A stretch of 64,000 nucleotides of DNA, taken from positions 14,146,001 through 14,210,000 of the forward strand of contig NC_072805.1 in NCBI RefSeq assembly GCF_028583425.1, given 5' to 3'. The notes under the pieces were generated by a model that was not told the DNA's origin, searched no databases, and saw only the letters and a program-made list of their open reading frames with translations. The DNA comes from Eublepharis macularius (taxonomy: Eukaryota; Chordata; Lepidosauria; Squamata; Eublepharidae). This document shows positions 22,329 through 33,679 of this stretch, in pieces. Numbering within the stretch: position 1 is the stretch's first letter; every line of letters starts with the position of its first letter. Both the position numbers and the translations under genes were made by a program.

Positions 22329-22624
22329 CCTGAAACTATTCCTCGGAATCATAAAAATGTCCGTTGTTCTGTAAACAAGGTGAACGTTTTAGCCAGCAGC
22401 TTTGCAAGCAAGTGCTGTGGTTCTGAGGGCCGGGCGAGCCGTGCTCTAGTTGCTCCTGTTTCTTTGCTGTGCTGCAAAACCTTCCCCTTGGCAGATGGAT
22501 TCACACAAGCCAAATGTCTGCCTCTGATATACTCAGGGGTTGTTGTTTCGCACATTTCCCTGAACTGGGGGAGTCTCAGTATAGCAGCAGCTCTTGTAAT
22601 TTACTGGAAGGATTTGGGTGGATC

Positions 22625-22725
22625 TAGGGGTTGCCAGCCTCCAGCTGAGGCCTGGAGATCTTCCAGAATTACAATTAGTCTCCAGGCTATACAGATCAGT
22701 TTCCTTGGAGAACATGGTTGCTTCG
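22625..22725 (+). repeat. GGGTTGCCA-family repeat, partial
   Basis: GGGTTGCCAGCCTCCAGCTG, AGGCCTGGAGATCTTCC and CAGATCAGTTTCCTTGGAG. Confidence 0.6.
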
Positions 22726-22774
22726 AAAGACGTTTTTGCATGGCTTCCTTGGGAAGCATGACCAATCACACAAT

Positions 22775-23010
22775 AGTAGAAGGTTTAGAAAAGCACGAGT
22801 CCAGTAGCACCTATAAGACTAACAAAATTTGGAGTAGGGGATGAACTTTCACGACTCACCGCTCACTTCTTCACATACCTGCTAGTGACATAGGTATCTG
22901 AAGAAGTGAGCTGTGACTCATGCATACCCTACCACCAATGTTGTTAGTCTTAAAGGTGCTACTGGACTCTTGCTCTTTTCTACTGCTACAGACAAAGACA
23001 ACTACACATC
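22775..23010. repeat. Penelope-like inverted repeat
   Basis: Arms with GAGTCCAGTAGCACCTATAA and its inverse GTCTTAAAGGTGCTACTGGA flank a centre containing TCTGAAGAAGTGAGCTGTGA, again a hammerhead-like box 1 plus stem, with the GAAA box lost. Confidence 0.5.
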
Positions 23011-23384
23011 TTGATCTATCTCTAGTTGAAGTTTGAAAGCCAAAGGTCCTCTTATGTCAGGATGTTCAAACACCCACTGGCTCTGCTCACATCCCATTCA
23101 CTAGGCAGTTGATTTTTTTGGAATGAATTCTTTGTCTGTTCATTGACCCGTTTCTGACTGGCTTTACCATACTCCTTCCTAACAACTGGCTTTTTATGCA
23201 AACATGTTGTCATTGGGCCCAACTGAGTTCTACACCCACCTTGGTCCACCGTTGCATCGATCATCAGGAAATAGTTTAATAGACAGTTCAACCCGTCACA
23301 AATCATATTGAAGAAGAAGAAGGTGCCAAGTTGTAGCTTACTCATGCTGGCCGCTTCCCTGGGTTGTAGGCACCAGGCAAAAAG
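23011..23384. other. No gene or clear repeat seen
   Basis: Nothing supported. Confidence 0.5.
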
Positions 23385-23515
23385 AGGTGGTTTGCCGTAG
23401 CCTTCCTCTGGATAGCAACCCTAGATTTCCTTGGTGGTCTCCCATCCACATACTGACCATGGTTGACCCTGCTTAGCTCCCAAGCTTGATGAGCCTGGGC
23501 CAAACTGAGTTAATC
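23385..23515 (-). repeat. 5S-headed Sauria-type SINE
   Basis: On the minus strand: GGGAGCTAAGCAGGGTCAAC and GTGGATGGGAGACCACCAAG (5S rRNA-like head), then GGCTACGGCAAACCACCTCT (tail). Confidence 0.75.
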
Positions 23516-23874
23516 AGACTGTTCACAAATCATATGCTGGTTTTTTTTAATTAAAAAAATCTACCATTTAGTGCTCATCAAAGTAGCCTTTCATGACATT
23601 AATGGTTGCTGATCTGATCTGATCAGCAGTACTTTCATGCATGTACAATTAAAACAAAAACCGATGCAAACCTGCTTGGCAGGTGATTGAGTCATTTGGG
23701 GTGAACCAAAGAGACCGGGTAATCAATCCACATCTAAGCGTCCTGGTCAAACATGGTACATTTGACTGCTAAAGACTATTTGAAGGATGGAGGTAGCTGT
23801 TTCCAAATAAGTTCTCCCTACAAGCACCAAAGTTATGTTTCCTGTGTTCTTCTGAACCTCTTCTCCATATTGTT

Positions 23875-24045
23875 TTCAAGGCAAGAAATGAACAGAGATG
23901 GTTTGCCATTCCCTGCCTCTGCATAACAGTCCTTGACTTCCTTGGTGATCTCCAGGTGATAACCAGGGCTTACTCTTATGAGATGGGGCTAGTCTGGGCC
24001 ATCCAGGTCAGGGCAGGTTAGCTGTACAGGTAACCAAGTCAGACA
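23875..24045 (-). repeat. 5S-headed Sauria-type SINE
   Basis: On the minus strand it reads ACCTGGATGGCCCAGACTAG, CACCTGGAGATCACCAAGGA and GGCAATGGCAAACCATCTCT with one change. It closely resembles the copy at 26465-26692 in the opposite orientation. Confidence 0.7.
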
Positions 24046-24288
24046 TCTGAAAAAGAAAACCATGCGCTGCAACAAATCTTGCAATTGGCGCTGGGAGCAC
24101 TTTAATCCCCCCACTTGCTCCAGGACCTGGAAGTAGTACCACGGACCGATGGACCACAAACCCACGAACCTGTCCACAGGTCGTGAAAAGTTCATGGTCC
24201 GTGGTCCATGAAACTCTGCAGACCACAGACTGTCAGGCTGGGGTGTTTTCCCAGTCTGTGCCCACCGCTACTGGCAATCACTAACAAA
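24046..24288. other. Possible decayed hAT-like piece
   Basis: Repeated GGACCGATGGACCAC / GTGGTCCATG and CGTGGTCCATGAAAC phrases resemble a relative of the 11384 hAT family with altered body repeats. The ends are not clear. Confidence 0.3.
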
Positions 24289-24522
24289 GGGCCAAGCTAC
24301 AAGTGACGCCTGACACAGGTTGGACACATGTCAGCTTCCCTCAAGTTTTGATGGGAAATGTAGGCGTCCTGGTCTTGCAGCTTGGCTCTCTGACTGCTGT
24401 CCAATGGACTTTTTAACTGTCACTTGTCCAACATTCCGCCAAGCTGCCTACATTTCCCATCAAAACTTGAGGGAAGCTGACGAGTGTCCAACCTGTGTCA
24501 TTCGTCACTTGTAGTTTGGCCC
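24289..24522. mobile_element. MITE of the GGGCCAAGC family, long form
   Basis: Termini GGGCCAAGCTACAAGTGACG and CACTTGTAGTTTGGCCC. The inner arms share CAGCTTCCCTCAAGTTTTGA and GGGAAATGTAGGCG. It is almost identical to the copy at 32436-32671. Confidence 0.75.
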
Positions 24523-24918
24523 ATAGACTGCCCTGCACCAGCGTACTTAACAGACCACAACAGTTGCATGTTTGGTCTGTCACACAACGGGTCTAGTTAT
24601 GCTTGGTGCTAGAATAGGTGTGACTGGGACAGGCTGAGCAATGTTCACATTGGAACACTTCCACTGGACACAGTGGAATGGTGTGCAAGGGAAAGAAGCT
24701 GGTGCATCCTGGCACATACTAGGGCAATGAACCTCTCCACAATCTCACAAAAGACAGCTTTACTAAGAGTCCAGGAACCAGCAAATAAGATCAGTCTCCA
24801 GTCAAAAGGACACTTGGGCAGCATGGCATGTATGTGATCCTCTTTTCACAGCCATTGCTCAGTTATGTGTCAAAGGCTGTTTTTTTTAAAAACATCCTTT
24901 GCCACAAGAGCTTGACAA
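24523..24918. other. No gene or clear repeat seen
   Basis: Nothing supported. Confidence 0.5.
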
Positions 24919-25690
24919 AAGGGTTACCATAGAATTGCCTTCTATAAGGCGAGTGGTAGGTGGGTTTCCAGAGCATACTTGGGTTATATCAGAAGAGAAG
25001 GTACTAATGTTGTTTGATCTAGTTGCAGACATGGTGTCCCCCTGGGAACGATGGTGGACGGCTGGTGGCAACATCTGGACAAGCGAAGAAACATGAGTAG
25101 TGGTTCAGGGGGACGTGGTTGGGCCTCCTGGGGGTCCCGGCAGAGATCCCCAGGGCCAGTTGTGCTGGTCGCCTGTGGGGGCCAGGAAGGAATTTTTCCC
25201 ACAAGGGGCCAGATTGGCCAGGGCTCCCTTGGGGTTTTTTCATCTTCCTCTGGGCATCGAAGTTGGAAACCTTGGGGGGTGGCTCCAACTTTGGCTCCAG
25301 CTGTTGGAGCGTTGGCGGGAGTCGGGCCTTTCGCCTGCCTCCTGTGGTGGGTTTGAGGCATTGGGCCAGATCGTAAAAGGGTGAGTGGGCACTTGGGCAG
25401 CTCACCCCGACAGATTGGGAGGCAATGGCTGTCCAGCATGGCTGGCGGCGGAAGAATGCTTGACGTGGTGCACCAGCATGGGGCTGGAGTGTTATGCATT
25501 GGACAGCGAGTGGGCCTTCCGATGCCAACATGGATCCGTGCCCATATGCCTGGCCAATGCTCCATCTAGCTGTAATCAATAAAGTTGTGGCCATTCCAAC
25601 CAAAGGATGGTATCTGTGTGTTATTACCAGAACTCAGACTGATGTAGCACATAGGTGACAAAAAAGTTACCACTGAATTGCCTTCTATAT
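24919..25690 (+). repeat. Unclassified ~745-bp unit, possible solo LTR fossil
   Basis: Near-direct repeats of about 26 bp ending GAATTGCCTTCTATA occur at 24919-24946 and 25664-25690. The enclosed sequence is GC-rich and has a polyadenylation signal AATAAA at 25578-25583 with a GT-rich stretch after it, as LTRs do. Long overlapping frames exist in both directions but none looks like a known protein. LTR identity is inference. Confidence 0.35.
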
Positions 25691-26464
25691 TTCAACACTT
25701 ACAGATGCTTCCCACAAACAACTGTACTTAAGCTAGAAGAAGTCAGGAAATGACTACTCACATCAATGTTTATTTCTCTGGGATCCTGTTCCCTAAAGCT
25801 CCTCTTGTTCAGAGTTGTGAAAATCTAAAATGCTTTGCAGGAGACCTACAGTCAGTCTGTGATCAGTCTGTGATCAGTCCTGTCTTCTGTCACAGGGACT
25901 GTCTATGGAAAAGTTACACCCTATCTAGCTAGGGTGTGCAGTTCGGTATTCCTGTACCAAATATAAACCCAAATAATACCTTACTGGGATTGCATGTTTC
26001 TCTGGAAAAAACACCCTCACATCTCAAAGCCCCCCACCTTCATCACTGATGTGTGAAGATTCAGAGATCAGAAATTGTGGGATCTGCACTTTCTTCTAGA
26101 CATTTTTTTTTTTGCATTCTTGCATTCAGAGAATCAGATCCCTGTGTTGAAGTCAGAGGCAGGAGCCGAATCCTGGTGATCCAGGCGCAAATCAGCCTGC
26201 GATTCTGCCAAAACTTTTTAAAAATATTAACCTTTAAACAATCTATTTTCTTACCTCCCAGAATCCACATTGTCACATTTCGCAGTCGAGAAACAGTTTT
26301 GCTATCACATCACATCTGATCCCACAAACACAAAATATCCCTATGCCCCAAATATAGTCAACATTACAGAAATTCCATTAGAGCATCCATGTTAATCTGT
26401 TGCCTCAAAAACCATGAAGAGCATTGAGAAACCAGAAAGATTTGTTGCAGCGCATGGTTTTCTT
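25691..26464. other. No gene or clear repeat seen
   Basis: Nothing supported. Confidence 0.5.
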
Positions 26465-26692
26465 TTTCAGATGTCTGACTTGGTCACCTGTACAGCTAAC
26501 CTGCCCTGACCTGGATGGCCCAGACTAGCCCCATCTCATCAGCGTAGGCCCTGGTTATCACCTGGAGATCACCAAGGAAGTCAAGGATTGTTATGCAGAG
26601 GCAGGTAATGGCAAACCATCTCTGTTCACTTCTTGCCTTGAAAACCCTGTGGGGGTTGCCATAAGTCAGTTGTGACTTGATGGCACCTTCCA
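26465..26692 (+). repeat. 5S-headed Sauria-type SINE
   Basis: CCTGGATGGCCCAGACTAGC and TCACCTGGAGATCACCAAGG form the head. GGTAATGGCAAACCATCTCT and GTTGCCATAAGTCAGTTGTG plus ACTTGATGGCACC form the tail. Confidence 0.75.
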
Positions 26693-27055
26693 TCACTACA
26701 TGTTTTTAAAAACCCCACTAATCTTTCTGAGTATTTCTGGTATATGTTCTTATCTATCCAACTCCTATGCTGAAAATTTCATGCATCTGATGAAGTGAAC
26801 TCGGACCCATGATATCTTCAGCCGCAACTGAAGAAGTTAGGCTTTATGGAACCATAAAATTCTGGATTTTTTTTTACTACAAAACTTGAGAATCCCACTC
26901 ACTGGTAATTCCCCCGGCTATGAAAAGAACATGTGGCAGAAACATATCTTAAGGCAATCGATAGCGTTCCCAGAAATGTCACGTGAAGGGCTACTGAGAG
27001 TCACTATGGAGCCCTAGTCAAAGATTCCTTCTGCACCCCCTCCCTATACTTACAG
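26693..27055. other. Mostly unrecognised, one Penelope-like scrap
   Basis: GCATCTGATGAAGTGAACTC near 26784 resembles box 1 and stem of the Penelope-like family. Nothing else seen. Confidence 0.35.
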
Positions 27056-27190
27056 CCGGTGTGGTTTGGTGGTTGGAGGGTCAGACTAGAACCCACAAAA
27101 TCCTGGTTCAGATCCCCACTCAGCCATGGAATCTTGCTGGGTCACCTTGGGCCTGTCTCTGTTCCTCGCCTATCCCACAAAGTTCTTATG
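27056..27190 (+). repeat. tRNA-derived CORE-type SINE, truncated by a hAT insertion
   Basis: GCCGGTGTGGTTTGGTGGTT, TGGTTCAGATCCCC and GCTGGGTCACCTTGGGCC. The 3' part continues after 27902 with ATAAAATGGAGAGGATAACC. Confidence 0.65.
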
Positions 27191-27192
27191 AC

Positions 27193-27902
27193 TAGAGATG
27201 GGCACGAACAGCAGTACGAACTAAAAAAAGCCACAAACAGCCAAATCTGGTGTTCGAGAACAAGCTGTTCGTGAGGCCCCATTCTAAATGAACAGGGGGT
27301 CGTTGCAAGCCTCGTTCGTTGCTGTTCGTCAAGCTAGTCTGGCACCTGCAATCAATTCCCATGGCAACTCAGGCAAGGATTGTCTGAATTCTGTCTGAAC
27401 TCCTGCTGTTGCCCTGGAAACCCCAATCTAAGCCCAAGTTAGCTTGATAGGCAGGTCTTCCTTTCAAGTGTGGAGCTCCAAATTTGTTACAAGGAAGCAA
27501 ACAGCAGGGGGGAGGGGGCTCCCAGCTCTGACTTTGCAGACAGTGGAGAGGGAGAGAGACAGTTGCTGCTGGCATTTTGATAGAGAGAGTGCTTTGGAGC
27601 TTGAATTTTCTTTGTGTGTGGTGGGATGGGGATCTACCTCTTTAAGTTCCAGGGCTGCTGCCAGGCTCTGGGCCAAGCTATTATTTATTACTGGTACCTT
27701 TCCTGCTGCCTGCTCAGGTAGGGTTTCTGGGAGTGGTGTGGTAGGGATCTTGATGGCTGGAGGAGGGCCTGCTGGCCTCCACGAACAACAAACATGTTCG
27801 TGAACAGGTCATGTTTGTCAATGTTCGTTGTTCGTTGTTCGTGGATGGCAACGAACAACAAACACCATGTTCGTGTTTTTTTCTCTTCGTGCTCATGTCT
27901 CG
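27193..27902. mobile_element. ~710-bp non-autonomous hAT, TAG-ATGGGCACGAAC family
   Basis: Begins TAGAGATGGGCACGAACAGC and ends with a matching inverted CGTGCTCATGTCTC. Flanks CTTATGAC and TTATGAGT agree in part. GTTCGT/ACGAAC repeats fill both terminal regions and the middle is non-coding. A closely similar copy is at 62507-63224, so this is a family rather than a chance unit. It splits a SINE. Confidence 0.7.
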
Positions 27903-28559
27903 TTATGAGTATAAAATGGAGAGGATAACCCCCATTCTCCCATGAAACTCTTTGATGACCGTGAGCCAGTCAATCTGAATGGTCAGCACAGCACCCTAAG
28001 CTCCTTGAAGAAATTGAAAGAATTAAAATGTACCATACAAGCAAACAAACCTGTTTCTGTAGCAAATTTTGGCTACTGTGTGAACACAAAGCTGCCCAGT
28101 CCAACATTTGAGATGAATTTTGACGTGATCGAATGAGGAACTCAACTCACAAGGGAGTTGGATGGATCACAGCACTGTTGCCTGGCGATGCATTTGCACT
28201 GAAATTCTCGACATCCGCAATGTATACGGCGCAGAAGAAAAGCATCGTCAACGACCACAGTGGAAATGAGGCAAGTTGAAAGAATTGAAAATGACAGCCT
28301 AGGAAATCAAAAAACGATGACTCTTCCCTAGTGAAGACCCAAATGTCCACAGCGATGGCCAAAGACTATTGGAAGAGGTAACTGCTGTCTGGAGGAGGAG
28401 AATGTTGTCTGTCAGGGCTGGAAGAACGACAGTCAGATTGCTCAGGACTTTTGGACAGCTAATAATGGTGCTTCGGTTTGTTGCCAGAATTCCGTTTGTT
28501 GTTTGTAACGATGATCACTTGTTGTAAGCTTCAGGTGATCAATGTAAAAATGCCTCTTT
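27903..28559. other. SINE remainder, then unrecognised
   Basis: About 50 bp completes the split SINE. The rest has only short frames. Confidence 0.4.
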
Positions 28560-28660
28560 TTTCTCAGAAAAGTGTATACCCTGGAATTCTTGTTGGTCCT
28601 AAGGTGCAACTGGACTCAGATCTTGCTCTTCTACTGCAGACCCACACAGCCACCCACCCA
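28560..28660 (+). repeat. Penelope-like fragment
   Basis: AGTGTATACCCTGGAATTCTT, GTTGGTCCTAAGGTGCAACT and GGACTCAGATCTTGCTCTTC match the tail phrases of the family at 22775-23010. Confidence 0.45.
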
Positions 28661-29606
28661 AAACTCCCTTTTCTTAGTTTGATTGGACTTATTTTGGTCT
28701 GGGCATTGTGGTTTTTTAAATATCGAAAAAGTATAATACATTGTAAATCAATTGCATAACAATTTTGCTAACTTGCAAAACAGACTTATTCTTCATGAAC
28801 ACTCGCACCTCTGTTAGGTCATGAACTTATTGAGAGAGGGAGAGAGGGAGAGAAAGAGAGATTTGAAAACCTGTTGTGATCTAAACCCACTTGCACAGCA
28901 AGGTCACAGATACCTGGCAGGTGAGCAAAGCAAACAGCTCACCCCATATCAGCTGCTGAGCAAGCACTCTTCCCTGGGGACTCCCAGTGCTGGAGGCTGG
29001 TCCCAGAGTCAGCAGCCTGGAGGGTCACAGTCATTCCAGTGCCTCATACTCCAACTAACCCCTTCCACCTACAGGGTCATTAAACAGCACCGACAAGGTG
29101 CCAGGTGCCATTACGACACTGACACAGTGTGTCATAGAGTCACGTGACCGTCGATGTGCAGAGACAAGTTCACGGTGGCCGTTCCATGACTGAAGAACTT
29201 TCTCTTCCTGGAGATGACGTCAGGGCCCAAAAGCTGCTTTGCCTGTTGCACAGAAGTCTGATGGCACGAAGGGCAAAGGAGTGAACATCGCCTTTCTCTT
29301 GTGCATTTTGGGTACTTGTGCCGATTCTTGTTTTCTCACACCAAATCACCTTCCCCTAAACGTACGTGTTCTTGATATAATTTTTTAGATCAACAATCCA
29401 GCATCATAGGCTAAATGTGTATGATACACATAAATTATATGCATTATATGTTAGAGAGGGGCTGTGATTCAGTGGCAGAGCACTAGCACGGCACTCAAAA
29501 GTTCCCACTCTAATTAGTCCCTGACCACTCTAATTTGAAGAGGTTAGTTGGTGACATGAAAGACTTCCACTTAAGGCCCTGGAGACTCCAGTCGGACTCC
29601 ATATAA
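28661..29606. other. No gene seen
   Basis: A short GA-rich run (28835-28862). Nothing else recognised. Confidence 0.45.
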
Positions 29607-29614
29607 GGCAGCTT

Positions 29615-29841
29615 CAGGGCTTTTTTCAGGGGGAATGCGGGGGAACGGAGTTCCGGAACCTCTTGAAAATGGTCACATGGCTGGTGGCCCCGCCCCCTGA
29701 TCTCCAGACAGAGGGGAGTTTAGATTGCCCTCACAGAGATCTGTCTGGAGATCAGGAGGCGGGGCCACCAGCCATGTGACCATTTTCTCTGAGGGCAACC
29801 CACTGAGTTCCACCACCTCTTTTCCCAGAAAAAAAGCCCTG
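29615..29841. mobile_element. hAT MITE, CAGGGCTTTTTT family, copy 3
   Basis: Perfect 8-bp duplication GGCAGCTT (29607-29614 and 29842-29849). This is the shortest copy, with a reduced loop. Confidence 0.9.
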
Positions 29842-30019
29842 GGCAGCTTTATCAGTTTATGTGTACATATAAATATTGTATAAATAAATATTGTATAAAA
29901 ACCAGATGTCATGAGCAAGCCATACAAACAAACCTGCTACAGCAAACAGTGGAGAACAGAAGCCAACTTTAACAAAAATATACAGGGAAACAAAACATTT
30001 TATTATTTTTATTTTAGAT

Positions 30020-30133
30020 ATTTGTAGCTCCACCAGTGGGGACTCAAAGTGGCTTGCAACATTTTTCGGGCCTTCTCTAGTTTATCCTCACAACAACCTT
30101 GTGAGGTGGGTTCGGTTGAAAGAGAGAGCGAGA

Positions 30134-30172
<39 letters not shown>

Positions 30173-30250
30173 CCCTAAGGTGACCAAGCAAGTTCCCATG
30201 GCAGAATAAGGATTTGAGACTAGTCTCTAATGGCTGCACCCTGGTGAATG
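30020..30250 (-). repeat. SINE with expanded (GA)n tract
   Basis: On the minus strand a SINE head with AGAGACTAGTCTCAAATCC and GCCATGGGAACTTGCTTGGT is followed by a GA/CT microsatellite (30119-30170) and ACCCACCTCACAAGGTTGTT. Confidence 0.6.
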
Positions 30251-30312
30251 TTCATTTGTCTCTAAATTGTGAAGAGAATCACAGGAAAGTACATTATCAG
30301 GGTGATAGGTTG

Positions 30313-30630
30313 CAGGGCTTTTTTTCAGCTGGAACGCGGTGGAACGGAGTTCTGGCACCTCTTTAAAATGGTCACATGGGCGGTGGCCCCACCCCCTGAT
30401 CTCCAGACAGAGGGGAGTTTAGATCGCCCTCCGCGCATGGCGCATGGCGCGGAGGGCGATCTAAACTCCCCTCTGTCTGGAGATCAGGGGGTGGGGCCAC
30501 CGCCCATGTGACCATTTTCGCTGAGGGCAATTTAAACTTTTGAAAACTCCCCCCTTATTCCAGCTGACCCAAAGTGACGTCATTGTGCGATCCTGAGTTC
30601 CACCACCTCTTTCCCCAGAAAAAAGCCCTG
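30313..30630. mobile_element. hAT MITE, CAGGGCTTTTTT family, copy 4
   Basis: Flanks ATAGGTTG and GTAGGTTG (7 of 8). Contains an extra segment near 30525-30595 (AAGTGACGTCATTG) absent from shorter copies. Confidence 0.85.
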
Positions 30631-31346
30631 GTAGGTTGTAAGTTGTAATTCAGAAACAAACAGAGATAATGATCTGAACTTGACAGGTTGTTGCAACATC
30701 ATCCTTGATATGTTTGGGGGGGACGGTATATGTGATTGCACATACCAAGAGAGGGAGGATTGAGAAGAAGGCCGTGGTGCTTGAGTCCCCCTTTGGACAT
30801 AATGTCTCCTGGCCTTTGGAAAAGTATGTCATAATGGTGCACTACACAAAGTGGGGCTAATATTTTAATGCCTCTTCACTAGGATAATCTTCCCTTAGGG
30901 GTCAATAACCTACTTCCGTGTTATTAAAGCACCTGCAATTTCCCTGCTTAGGTTATGGGGGCTGCTGTTTCGGCACCGGTTGGTTTCGATCTCAGTGCTG
31001 CTGCAGGAATAATTAGATGATGTAATCATTGGCACTAATTAATAAGAAAAGGAGCCTGCCAGCTCAGATGAGAGTTCTCAAGGCGAAACAATTGTCTCCC
31101 CTCATTGTGACTCATAGATATTGTTGACTGGATAGAGAAGCGATTGACTCAGTTTCAGAACTTGTTTTGAGCACAGGTTGTGGGGGCATGTTGCCAAGTT
31201 TCATTCTTCCAGCAGGTTGATTCTCCCCTCTTTTCCTTGGCCATTGATATTCCTGAGGGGAAAGAGCCTAAGATTGAAGAAATGGGGGTGGGTGGGGGTG
31301 CAATGCATTTAGAATTTGGCTTGTGCAGCCATCCACTGGTGTCTAT
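30631..31346. other. No gene or clear repeat seen
   Basis: Nothing supported. Confidence 0.5.
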
Positions 31347-31464
31347 GGGCCAAGCTACACATGACGAATGACACTTGAATGGCAAGTGTATTTCTCCCTG
31401 TTCACTTGCCCTCCACTCAATCCACTTGCCGTTCAAGTGTCATTCGTCATGTGTAGCTTGGCCC
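31347..31464. mobile_element. MITE of the GGGCCAAGC family, short form
   Basis: Only 118 bp: termini GGGCCAAGCTACACATGACG and its inverse, with arms including AATGACACTTGAATGGCAAG. Confidence 0.75.
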
Positions 31465-32124
31465 TGTGACACAATTTCCCCTCAACTGAGCAATCCTTAT
31501 GCACAAAAGTTGTTGCCGGATTGCTCTCTTCTGAGCAAAACCTTCCCTTAAATGGCATCATGAAAAGATCGTGCTGTATTGGCAAATGGTTTAAGGGGAC
31601 TTTCAGGTATTACATCTGTCAAGAATGGTAGCACGTCACCAAGACGTACCTCCTAGAAGGGCTTCCTGTGAGTTCAGCTGAGGCATGACAGTCCGATTTT
31701 CTTAACAACTGCAAGGTTTATTTCTTTCTCTGCCCAAGTAATTCTTACAATAAAAAAGAGTGCATTTGATCAAACATTATCAGAAAACGTATTGTTCTAG
31801 AATATAACAAACAGTGACCTTCGTTACAAAACTATTTTCAAGAACACAGCCTTCACCCACAATAAGTCAGTTTCATTAACAGGAGATCTTGCAGAACAAT
31901 GCCAAAATTATGAGGGAAATTCATTTTTAATAGGAGAAAATCATTATTTTAGCCTCTGCCAATAAAGGCACCCCTGGTTCTTACAGTGTTAACTGAAGCC
32001 TCCTTTCCTGGGAGTAAACTCCACTGAATAGACCAGTGTATTCTGAGGAGACCTGCTTAGGATTGCCCTGTTAATCTTCCATTCCCTCCGTTATTCAAAG
32101 TTCTCAGGGAATCATCTTCGCACA
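31465..32124. other. No gene or clear repeat seen
   Basis: Nothing supported. Confidence 0.5.
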
Positions 32125-32375
32125 TTTTGGTGAAGTGGTTAAAAGTGACAGGAGTCTAATCTGGAGAACCAGGTTCGATTCCCCACTCCTCCCCTTGAAG
32201 CCAGCTGGGTGACCCTGAGTCAGCCACAGCTTCCTGGCGCTCTCTCAGCCCCACCCACCACACAGGGGGATTATTGTGAGGATAATAATAACACATTTTG
32301 TAAACCGCTCCGAGTGGGTGTTAAGTTGTTCTGAAGGGTGGTATACAAATCGAAAGTCATTATTAATGTTATTAT
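32125..32375 (+). repeat. tRNA-derived CORE-type SINE
   Basis: TTTGGTGAAGTGGTTAAAAG, ACCAGGTTCGATTCCCC, AGCCAGCTGGGTGACCCTG and GTAAACCGCTCCGAGTGG in order. A fragment of the same subfamily lies inside the giant element near 42499-42610. Confidence 0.75.
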
Positions 32376-32399
32376 ATTATCAATCTACTGATCAGTGAA

Positions 32400-32800
32400 G
32401 TTCCACAGAAGTGTAGTGATCAGAGTGTCAAACTAGGGACCAAGCTACAAGTGACGCCTGACACTAGGTGGGATACTTGTCAGCTTCCCTCAAGTTTTGA
32501 TGGGAAATGTAGGTGTCCTGGTCTTGCAGCTTGGCTCTCCGACTGCTGTCCAATGGACTTTTTAACTGTCACTGGTCCAACATTCCGCCAAGCTGCCTAC
32601 ATTTCCCATCAAAACTTGAGGGAAGCTGACAAGTGTCCAACCTGTGTCATTCGTCACTTGTAGTTTGGCCCTAGGATCTGGGAGACCCAGGCTCGAGTCC
32701 CAGTTCTGTTGTGGAAGCTTACCGGGTGACCCTGGGCCAGGATAAAATGTGGGAGGGAAGAACCATATTTGCCACCCTGAACTCTTTGGAAGGAGGGTGG
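32400..32800 (+). repeat. tRNA-derived CORE-type SINE split by a MITE
   Basis: AGTGTAGTGATCAGAGTGTC, then after the MITE TAGGATCTGGGAGACCCAGG, CTCGAGTCCCAG, GGTGACCCTGGGCCAGG and GGATAAAATGTGGGAGGG. Confidence 0.7.
32436..32671. mobile_element. MITE of the GGGCCAAGC family, long form
   Basis: Nearly identical to 24289-24522. Because it sits in a SINE the empty site can be inferred as AAACTAGGATC, which fits a 2-bp TA duplication at this copy, though other copies do not all show TA. Confidence 0.75.
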
Positions 32801-33235
32801 GATGAAAATGCACCAAATAAATCATAAATCCACCCCCTCCCCTTGTATTTCATTCAATTATTTATCCAGTACCGTTTTGACATCCTCTTTAACTTTACTG
32901 CTGGTTTTGAATTAGAACGTTTGTTTTATTTCTGCTGGCTTTTCTGGTGTTTTATTGTTGGGGGGCAGGGAACCGAATTTTGCAAATGCTCAAGGAATCA
33001 CTGGACTGAAACAATTTCAAAAGAGCAGCTGTGTGATTCTGCTGTAGCAAAGGAAAAGAGAAACCAGCCAGCACTTTGAAGACTAACAGTTTATTCTGCC
33101 GTAAGGTTTCATGAATCAGATCTGAGTTCTTCAAATGCACACAAAAGTGATCTTTTACACACATTTTATAACCCAAACCACAGAACCTTTTGAGAATACA
33201 TGAAAGCAGTTCTTTCGCACCCCCCCCCTTGGGTT
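32801..33235. other. Unrecognised, with a Penelope-like scrap near 33060-33150
   Basis: CAGCACTTTGAAGACTAACAG and GGTTTCATGAATCAGATCTG resemble decayed arms of the Penelope-like family. No gene seen. Confidence 0.4.
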
Positions 33236-33302
33236 CCCAAGCACTAGGCAGGGCCTGGAGATTACCTGGAAATAGAACTGCTCTCTAGATCAGTTCACCT
33301 TA

Positions 33303-33535
33303 GGGTTGCCAACTCCAAGTGGGGAAATTCCTGCAGATCTGGGGGGTGAAACGGGGAGAAACCTGGAGGAAGTGGGATTTGGAGAGGGAAAGGACCTTGG
33401 CATGGCATAATTCCATAGAGTCCACCACCCAAAGTAGCCCTTTTCTCCAGGGGAACTGATCTCTGTGGCCTGGAGACCAGTTGTAATTCCGGGAGATCTC
33501 CAGCCACTACCTGGAGGCTGGCAACCCTAGTTCAC
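33303..33535 (-). repeat. GGGTTGCCA-family element, apparently complete
   Basis: Bounded by AGGGTTGCCAACTCC and GGAGGCTGGCAACCCTA, so inverted termini are visible. The internal order matches the other copies. A second partial copy in the opposite orientation follows directly (33534-33670). Confidence 0.65.
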
Positions 33536-33679
33536 CTGGAGAAAATGGCAGCTTTGGAGGGTGGACTCTATGGCATCACATCTGTTCTGAGCTCCCTCCC
33601 TTCCCCAAACGTCATCCTCCCAAAGCTCTGCCCCCAAATCTCCAGGAATTTCCCAACCCAGAGGTGGCGACCCCCACCC

